Shown piece after piece: positions 7,497 to 11,298 of a stretch of DNA of 11,298 nt. The notes under the pieces were generated by a model, which made no database searches, had not been told where the DNA came from, and was given only the letters and a program-made list of their open reading frames with translations. How positions within the stretch are numbered: position 1 is the stretch's first letter; every line of letters begins with the position of its first letter. The position numbers and the translations under genes are program-made. Origin of the DNA: Aquirhabdus sp. (GTDB lineage: Bacteria > Pseudomonadota > Gammaproteobacteria > Pseudomonadales > Moraxellaceae); the NCBI GenBank assembly GCA_030150135.1, contig JASLGO010000032.1, positions 1 to 11,298 on the forward strand. The letters are read 5' to 3'.

Positions 7497-7976
7497 ATGG
7501 ATGCAAAAAATTTAGAGCAATATGTCCACGATCACATTCCCCTGACACGCGTGATGGGCATTGAAGTTCGCGAAGTCACTGATGATAAAGTTGTGATCTT
7601 TGCGCCGCTTGAACCGAATATTAATCACATGCGTAATATCTTTGGAGGCAGTGCATCAACTGTTGCGATTCTTGCGGCGTGGTCATTAGTCTTTACCAAG
7701 ATGGAAGCACAAGGATTATCTGGTCATATCGTCATTCACAAAAACTCCATGCTCTATGAAAAACCTATTTCTGATGGATTTACAGCCATCGCTCAAGGGA
7801 TTGATCCGAAATCATGGGAAAAACTGGTCAATGCTTCACAAAAAAAACGTATGGCAAGGATTACCGTTACAGCAATACTAGAGTTTGAGGGTCAACAGGT
7901 TGGACAGCTTGAAGGTGAATTTGTAGTATTACCTGACAGTCCAAAAAGCAATCATGAACATGCGATGATGTTTTAA
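7497..7976 (+). CDS. Hotdog-fold thioesterase, YiiD C-terminal domain type
   Basis: The 159-residue protein resembles the C-terminal thioesterase domain of YiiD, a hotdog fold expected to act on acyl-CoA or acyl-ACP thioesters. The N-terminal part (IPLTRVMGIEVREV, about 14-27) and VVIFAPLEPNINHMRNIFGGSASTVAILAAW (32-62, given only as a span with NINHMRN and FGGS as its key parts) match the strand, active-site loop and long central helix of this fold. The later beta strands (ITVTAILEFEGQQVGQLEG) are also typical. The N-acetyltransferase domain found in full-length YiiD is absent. There is no signal peptide. AAGG lies 12 bases before ATG, a rather distant ribosome site. A VOC-fold gene follows after 80 bases with no terminator between, so co-transcription is possible. 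Substrate unknown. Confidence 0.82.
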   Translation: MDAKNLEQYVHDHIPLTRVMGIEVREVTDDKVVIFAPLEPNINHMRNIFGGSASTVAILAAWSLVFTKMEAQGLSGHIVIHKNSMLYEKPISDGFTAIAQGIDPKSWEKLVNASQKKRMARITVTAILEFEGQQVGQLEGEFVVLPDSPKSNHEHAMMF

Positions 7977-8056
7977 GGAAAAATGCTTTTGAACAATCAT
8001 GTTTTCGAACAACAATAGAAAATCATTTCGAGGTTTCGCTCAAAAAGGATTTTGTC

Positions 8057-8485
8057 ATGGCAAGCATTAACGGCATTGCACACATTCAGCTCACTGTATC
8101 TGATATGGAACGCTCTATTCCTTTCTACGAAAAACTCCTGCACTCGATGGAAATGGTCACGCTAATTAACTCACCAGAATATTTTTACTGTATTGGTGGA
8201 CGAACAGGCGTAGCGATAGCACCAATTGATCCCGCCTTTAAAGATGAACCTTTTAATCAAAAACGTGTGGGATTACATCATTTGTGTTTTCGGGCACGCA
8301 GCCGTGAAGATGTCGATGCAATCTATCAAACAGCCTTAGAGCTCAATGCCAAAATTATTAGAGCACCTGAGGAAAATCACTGGGCACCTGGCTACTACTC
8401 TGTCCTGTTTGAAGACTTAGACGGGATTCGAATTGAAGCGAATTTTATTCCAGGAAAAGGACATTTAGAGCATCAAGATCATTAA
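8057..8485 (+). CDS. VOC superfamily (glyoxalase/dioxygenase-fold) protein
   Basis: The 142-residue protein has the paired beta-alpha-beta-beta-beta modules of the vicinal oxygen chelate superfamily. The first module starts with IAHIQLTVSDMERSIPFYEKLL (about 7-28, split here as IAHIQLTV and SIPFYEKLL). The second begins GLHHLCFRARSREDVDAIY (72-90). Probable metal ligands are H9, H75 and E127 (in GIRIEANFIPG), the usual HxV / HxxF / E pattern. Members include glyoxalase I, extradiol dioxygenases, epimerases and fosfomycin-resistance enzymes, and the sequence alone does not show which reaction applies. AGGA lies 7 bases before ATG, a good ribosome site. It may be co-transcribed with the thioesterase upstream. 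No clear terminator follows in the 168 bases before the lipoprotein gene. Confidence 0.85.
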   Translation: MASINGIAHIQLTVSDMERSIPFYEKLLHSMEMVTLINSPEYFYCIGGRTGVAIAPIDPAFKDEPFNQKRVGLHHLCFRARSREDVDAIYQTALELNAKIIRAPEENHWAPGYYSVLFEDLDGIRIEANFIPGKGHLEHQDH

Positions 8486-8653
8486 GTATTGATGCTAATA
8501 ATCTGTAAGACAAGTTATGTGATTGCATACAAAAAATCGTACACAAAGATATGAAACATCGTTCATCAATATCGTTTAAAATTCTCATTTGTGATGGATG
8601 TATAAACTACGCACAGTCTACTGAATCCGCTTAATTAAGGTAACGAGATCAAA

Positions 8654-9031
8654 ATGATATCTTCAAAAATCATGAAAACATTAACTATTTCAGCAATCGC
8701 AACAAGCTGCTTGACACTTGGCGCATGCCAATCGGTCTCACCGCAACAACAGCAAATGGTTGCGCTCTCCGCAGCAGGCGCGGCTGGTGCAGCGGCTGGG
8801 CATCATGCAAATGGTAGTCGTGGTGCAGCAATTGGTGCGGCAGTCGGTACAGGTCTTGCAGGAACAACCGCAGGATATGATTCTCAAACGACGATTAACT
8901 CAGCGATTGGTAGTGCTGTCGGTGCTTATGCAGGAAGTCGTATGATTGGCGGTGAAGAAGGTGCAGCGCTCGGTGCAACTTTAGGTGCGAGTGTTGGTGC
9001 ATCAATGAGTAATGGTCAGCCGAATCAGTAA
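8654..9031 (+). CDS. Small glycine-zipper outer-membrane lipoprotein
   Basis: The 125-residue protein begins with a lipoprotein signal: basic start, hydrophobic core, and lipobox LGAC with the lipidated Cys at position 25. The residue after Cys is Gln, not Asp, so the outer membrane is the expected location. The mature part is dominated by Gly/Ala heptad-like zippers at about 38-49, 56-74 and 84-117 (for example GAAIGAAVGTGLAG and GAALGATLGASVGASM), which suggests membrane-associated helices packed against each other. SlyB- and YMGG-type lipoproteins share this composition, but I do not assign it to either. A second ATG at 8672 would give a shorter signal peptide. AAGG lies 13 bases before the chosen ATG. 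A strong terminator closes the gene. A possible -10 (TATAAA, 8601-8606) lies upstream without a good -35. Confidence 0.85.
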   Translation: MISSKIMKTLTISAIATSCLTLGACQSVSPQQQQMVALSAAGAAGAAAGHHANGSRGAAIGAAVGTGLAGTTAGYDSQTTINSAIGSAVGAYAGSRMIGGEEGAALGATLGASVGASMSNGQPNQ

Positions 9032-9042
9032 TTGGTTTAGGT

Positions 9043-9080
9043 AAAGGAAAAACTTGTCCGATGGGCAAGTTTTTCCTTTT
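9043..9080 (+). terminator. Strong terminator after the lipoprotein gene
   Basis: Bases 9043-9059 pair with 9063-9079 in a 17-bp stem with one G-T wobble and a GAT loop. The stem contains AAAGGAAAAACTTG and CAAGTTTTTCCTTT. Its descending arm ends in a T-run. It is only 16 bases from the next start codon. Confidence 0.88.
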
Positions 9081-9096
9081 GTAGGATAATCATAAA

Positions 9097-10086
9097 ATGA
9101 ATTTAGAAAATCAAACCAAAAACCAGCATTTTCTTCCTCAAGTTGAGCAACGGCTAAACGCAATAAATCCAAATGCAAAAAAAGAGAATCAACGTATCTA
9201 CGCCTTTACAGTAGAAGATAGAATTTCAACCTTAATCAAGTTGCAATCAAAGAACGGCGTCAAAATCAATTGTACACTCAGTCTCAATGATCTTTTTAGC
9301 TTTGACATTCCAAACCAGAACTCTACGCGTTTCAACTTCGAAAGACTCTTCTACCAATATGAATTAGGGATTAAGATAAACACTGAAAACCTCATAAATA
9401 AACTCCGAATAAAGCACGCTGATATAAAGTCAGAAGTATTAAATATATTTGTATTCAAGTTGTTAAACTTCATTAGAAACCCATATTCAATTAAAAAAAT
9501 TTTGAATACGTTTCCATCTCTAGTAGGTCTTTATCCAACTGATGTAATGCATTATCAAAACTTTCAACAAGTATTGAATGGCAGAAAACCTCAACAGGAA
9601 TTTCTATGTAAGCAATTAAATATATCAGAAGAAGAATACACAAAATGGTTAGCTATCCTATTCATGTTACTTATCCGACTTGAAGAAAATAAACCTAACT
9701 TCTTAGAACAATGCGTTAAAGGTTTATTTGAAAACCCAGACACATATAGCATGGTCATCATTCATACTTACGATGAAAAAACATGTTTGTTATCTGATAG
9801 AGGATTCAGCAATCCATTACCACAAGACGATCATCTGGTATTTGATTTTAATTTATATTCAAAAGGATTTATTAGATATGTTTTTGGAAATATTGACAAA
9901 CTAGCACCACAGAATGCTCCACAAGAAATGATTGAGTATTATAAATCTATGCGCAAAGCTATTGATGTTCAACACTCCAATAATGATCTAAATGCCTTAG
10001 CACAATACAATAAAATCATTGTTACCCAATGCTTTGAGACGGTATTTAACTCAAATACAGAGTGTTATGGTGTACTAAGTGAATGA
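9097..10086 (+). CDS. Uncharacterised AT-rich gene, DUF4238-like
   Basis: The 329-residue protein has features I associate with DUF4238: NQHFLPQ near the N terminus (residues 9-15, with H11 and P14), then RIYAFTVEDR (33-42), FERLFYQYE (81-89), CLLSDRGFSNPLP (230-241, where family members usually have a TSDxP-like motif), and a final ALAQYNKIIVTQCFETVF helix. Family assignment is by eye only and the function of DUF4238 proteins is not established. A hydrophobic patch at about 184-194 (WLAILFMLLIRL) is more likely a buried helix than a membrane anchor. AGGA lies 10 bases before ATG. The gene is visibly AT-richer than its neighbours: a hand count of bases 9361-9420 gives 20 of 60 G+C, against 34 of 60 in glyQ at 10621-10680. 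It sits directly behind a strong terminator, with no room for a normal promoter in between. Acquisition by transfer is plausible. Confidence 0.8.
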   Translation: MNLENQTKNQHFLPQVEQRLNAINPNAKKENQRIYAFTVEDRISTLIKLQSKNGVKINCTLSLNDLFSFDIPNQNSTRFNFERLFYQYELGIKINTENLINKLRIKHADIKSEVLNIFVFKLLNFIRNPYSIKKILNTFPSLVGLYPTDVMHYQNFQQVLNGRKPQQEFLCKQLNISEEEYTKWLAILFMLLIRLEENKPNFLEQCVKGLFENPDTYSMVIIHTYDEKTCLLSDRGFSNPLPQDDHLVFDFNLYSKGFIRYVFGNIDKLAPQNAPQEMIEYYKSMRKAIDVQHSNNDLNALAQYNKIIVTQCFETVFNSNTECYGVLSE

Positions 10087-10109
10087 CCTTCTTATTGCTC
10101 ACCTCAAAT

Positions 10110-10136
10110 ATAGTCTTTTTTTAACAAAGCTATTTT
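10110..10136 (+). terminator. Weak possible terminator after the DUF4238-like gene
   Basis: ATAG-T-CTTT (10110-10118) can pair with AAAGCTAT (10126-10133) leaving one bulged base, followed by TTTTATA. The stem is AT-rich and marginal. Confidence 0.3.
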
Positions 10137-10175
10137 ATACAACAAACTTTGATCTTCTTACATCAAATTCACCCC

Positions 10176-10204
10176 GTGAAATCCCCTCCAAAATTCACTA
10201 TACT
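10176..10204 (+). promoter_or_regulatory. Candidate sigma70 promoter for glyQS
   Basis: GTGAAA (10176-10181) and TATACT (10199-10204) are exactly 17 bases apart and match consensus at four and five of six positions. Transcription would start near 10211, giving a leader of about 29 bases. No T-box or riboswitch-like structure is seen. Confidence 0.6.
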
Positions 10205-10239
10205 AGCCACCAATTTTTTCATCTTTCGCATGGATTGCC

Positions 10240-11250
10240 ATGAGCACCACCAAAAGCCAAGCTATTTCTAATTTAACCTTTCAAGAACTCATTCTTGCCC
10301 TACAAAATTACTGGGCAAATCAAGGCTGTGTCGTACTCCAGCCTTACGATTTAGAGATGGGCGCAGGAACATTCCACACCGCAACCTTCCTCCGCGCACT
10401 TGGCCCTGAAACGTGGAACGCTGCTTATGTGCAACCTTCACGCCGTCCAAAAGACGGTCGCTATGGCGAAAACCCAAACCGCTTGCAGCATTATTATCAG
10501 TTCCAAGTGGTGCTAAAACCTAATCCAGCCAATATCCAACAGCTCTATCTCGACTCGTTGAAAGCGATTGGTATTGATACGCTAACTCACGACATTCGTT
10601 TCGTTGAAGATAACTGGGAATCACCAACACTCGGCGCATGGGGTTTGGGTTGGGAAGTCTGGCTGAACGGTATGGAAGTCACCCAATTCACCTATTTCCA
10701 ACAAGTGGGCGGCGTGGAATGCTATCCAGTCACAGGCGAAATCACTTACGGACTTGAGCGTCTAGCAATGTATTTGCAAGGTGTAGATTCAGTCTATGAC
10801 TTGGTCTGGACTCGCGGTCAATTCGGCACAGTCACTTACGGCGATGTCTTCCACCAAAACGAAGTGGAACAATCAACCTACAACTTTGAATATGCCAATG
10901 TCGAAAAGCTGTTTGAACTGTTTGATTTCTATGAAAGTGAATCAAACCGCCTAATGGCAGCAGAATTACCATTGCCTGCGTATGAAATGGTGATTAAAGC
11001 CTCGCATACCTTTAACTTGCTCGATGCACGTGGTGCGATTTCGGTTACTGAACGTCAGCGTTATATCTTGCGTGTTCGTGGGCTCGCGCGCGCAATTGCA
11101 CAAAGCTATGTCAACTCCCGCGCAAAACTTGGCTTCCCAATGGCAGAGCCAACACTACGTGATGAAGTATTGGCAAAGATGGCTGCTGAGAAAGCCCAAG
11201 AACAAGCACAACTGGATAAAGAAGCAGCAAAAGCGGAGAAGTCGAAATGA
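10240..11250 (+). CDS. glyQ: Glycyl-tRNA synthetase alpha subunit
   Basis: GlyQ is the class II catalytic subunit of the bacterial alpha2beta2 glycyl-tRNA synthetase, activating glycine with ATP before GlyS helps transfer it to tRNA-Gly. Very conserved blocks are visible: FQELILALQNYWANQGC (about 14-30), QPYDLEMGAGTFH (34-46), YVQPSRRPKDGRYGENPNRL (63-82), RFVEDNWESPTLGAWGLGW, NGMEVTQFTYFQQVGG and GEITYGLERLAMYLQG. The protein has 336 residues against about 303 in E. coli. The extra length is a charged Ala/Lys/Glu/Gln-rich C-terminal tail from about residue 308. The ATG at 10240 has TGGA 5 bases upstream. A nearby ATG at 10230 is out of frame. The gene overlaps glyS by ATGA, a sign of translational coupling. 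Confidence 0.98.
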   Translation: MSTTKSQAISNLTFQELILALQNYWANQGCVVLQPYDLEMGAGTFHTATFLRALGPETWNAAYVQPSRRPKDGRYGENPNRLQHYYQFQVVLKPNPANIQQLYLDSLKAIGIDTLTHDIRFVEDNWESPTLGAWGLGWEVWLNGMEVTQFTYFQQVGGVECYPVTGEITYGLERLAMYLQGVDSVYDLVWTRGQFGTVTYGDVFHQNEVEQSTYNFEYANVEKLFELFDFYESESNRLMAAELPLPAYEMVIKASHTFNLLDARGAISVTERQRYILRVRGLARAIAQSYVNSRAKLGFPMAEPTLRDEVLAKMAAEKAQEQAQLDKEAAKAEKSK

Positions 11251-11298
11251 GTTTACATACCGTTCTCTTTGAACTCGGCTGCGAAGAACTCCCGCCAA
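11247..11298 (+). CDS. glyS: Glycyl-tRNA synthetase beta subunit, 5' end only
   Basis: The reading frame starts at ATG 11247, overlapping the glyQ stop as ATGA, with GGAG 8 bases upstream. The 17 codons visible encode MSLHTVLFELGCEELPP, which fits the conserved GlyS N terminus (LxxEIGxEELP-like). Position directly after glyQ supports the call. The rest of the gene lies beyond the right edge. Confidence 0.93.
   Translation, partial: MSLHTVLFELGCEELPP

Noticed and set aside
7497..8485. Thioesterase plus VOC protein as a dedicated new pathway
   Set aside because: Adjacency and possible co-transcription are the only link. Neither protein shows a substrate, and no further pathway genes are present.
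8486..8653. Possible small RNA or hairpin (for example GATAT...ATATC around 8549-8574) upstream of the lipoprotein gene
   Set aside because: The stem is short and interrupted, and no terminator or strong promoter frames a small RNA. The interval is better read as an AT-rich promoter region.
10230..10271. A 13-codon reading frame (ATG 10230) overlapping the glyQ start in another frame
   Set aside because: It has no clear ribosome site and no recognisable leader-peptide features such as glycine codons or an attenuator hairpin. It is likely chance.
1..11298. A multi-gene novel system, CRISPR array, integron or prophage
   Set aside because: No repeat-spacer pattern, integrase, transposase, phage structural gene or recognisable defence cassette was seen on either strand.

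Overview
The window looks like a chromosomal segment of a gammaproteobacterium, most likely Acinetobacter or a close Moraxellaceae relative. The reasons are the protein sequence types (Prc, NagZ, ProA, GlyQ), the moderate-to-low GC content, and separate glyQ and glyS genes with an ATGA overlap. No close reference was available, so the genus is inferred.

Left part (1-4350): a tail-specific protease gene (prc/ctpA) runs leftward off the edge. Its active-site Ser, Asp and Lys are all visible. A short divergent region separates it from nagZ, the cytosolic beta-N-acetylglucosaminidase of cell-wall recycling. Two related palindromic repeat units follow, then a class I SAM-dependent methyltransferase of the leucine carboxyl methyltransferase type that probably starts at GTG.

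Middle (4351-7420): a leftward gene encodes an alpha/beta hydrolase joined to a C-terminal PilZ-like domain. This suggests an enzyme controlled by cyclic di-GMP and is the most interesting item here. Its upstream region is shared with rightward proA (proline synthesis) and holds two divergent extended -10 promoters and two inverted repeats. proA ends in a textbook terminator.

Right part (7421-11298): a YiiD-type hotdog thioesterase gene and a VOC/glyoxalase-fold gene, possibly co-transcribed, then a small glycine-zipper lipoprotein gene closed by a strong terminator. Next is an AT-rich gene of unknown function with DUF4238-like features, wedged between that terminator and the glyQ promoter. 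The window ends with glyQ and the first codons of glyS, the two subunits of tetrameric glycyl-tRNA synthetase.

Most of the content is housekeeping: envelope proteolysis, peptidoglycan recycling, proline synthesis and tRNA charging. I found no CRISPR array, tRNA, rRNA, transposase or integrase, and no multi-gene defence system. The unusual elements are the hydrolase-PilZ fusion, the AT-rich DUF4238-like gene and the paired palindromic repeats.
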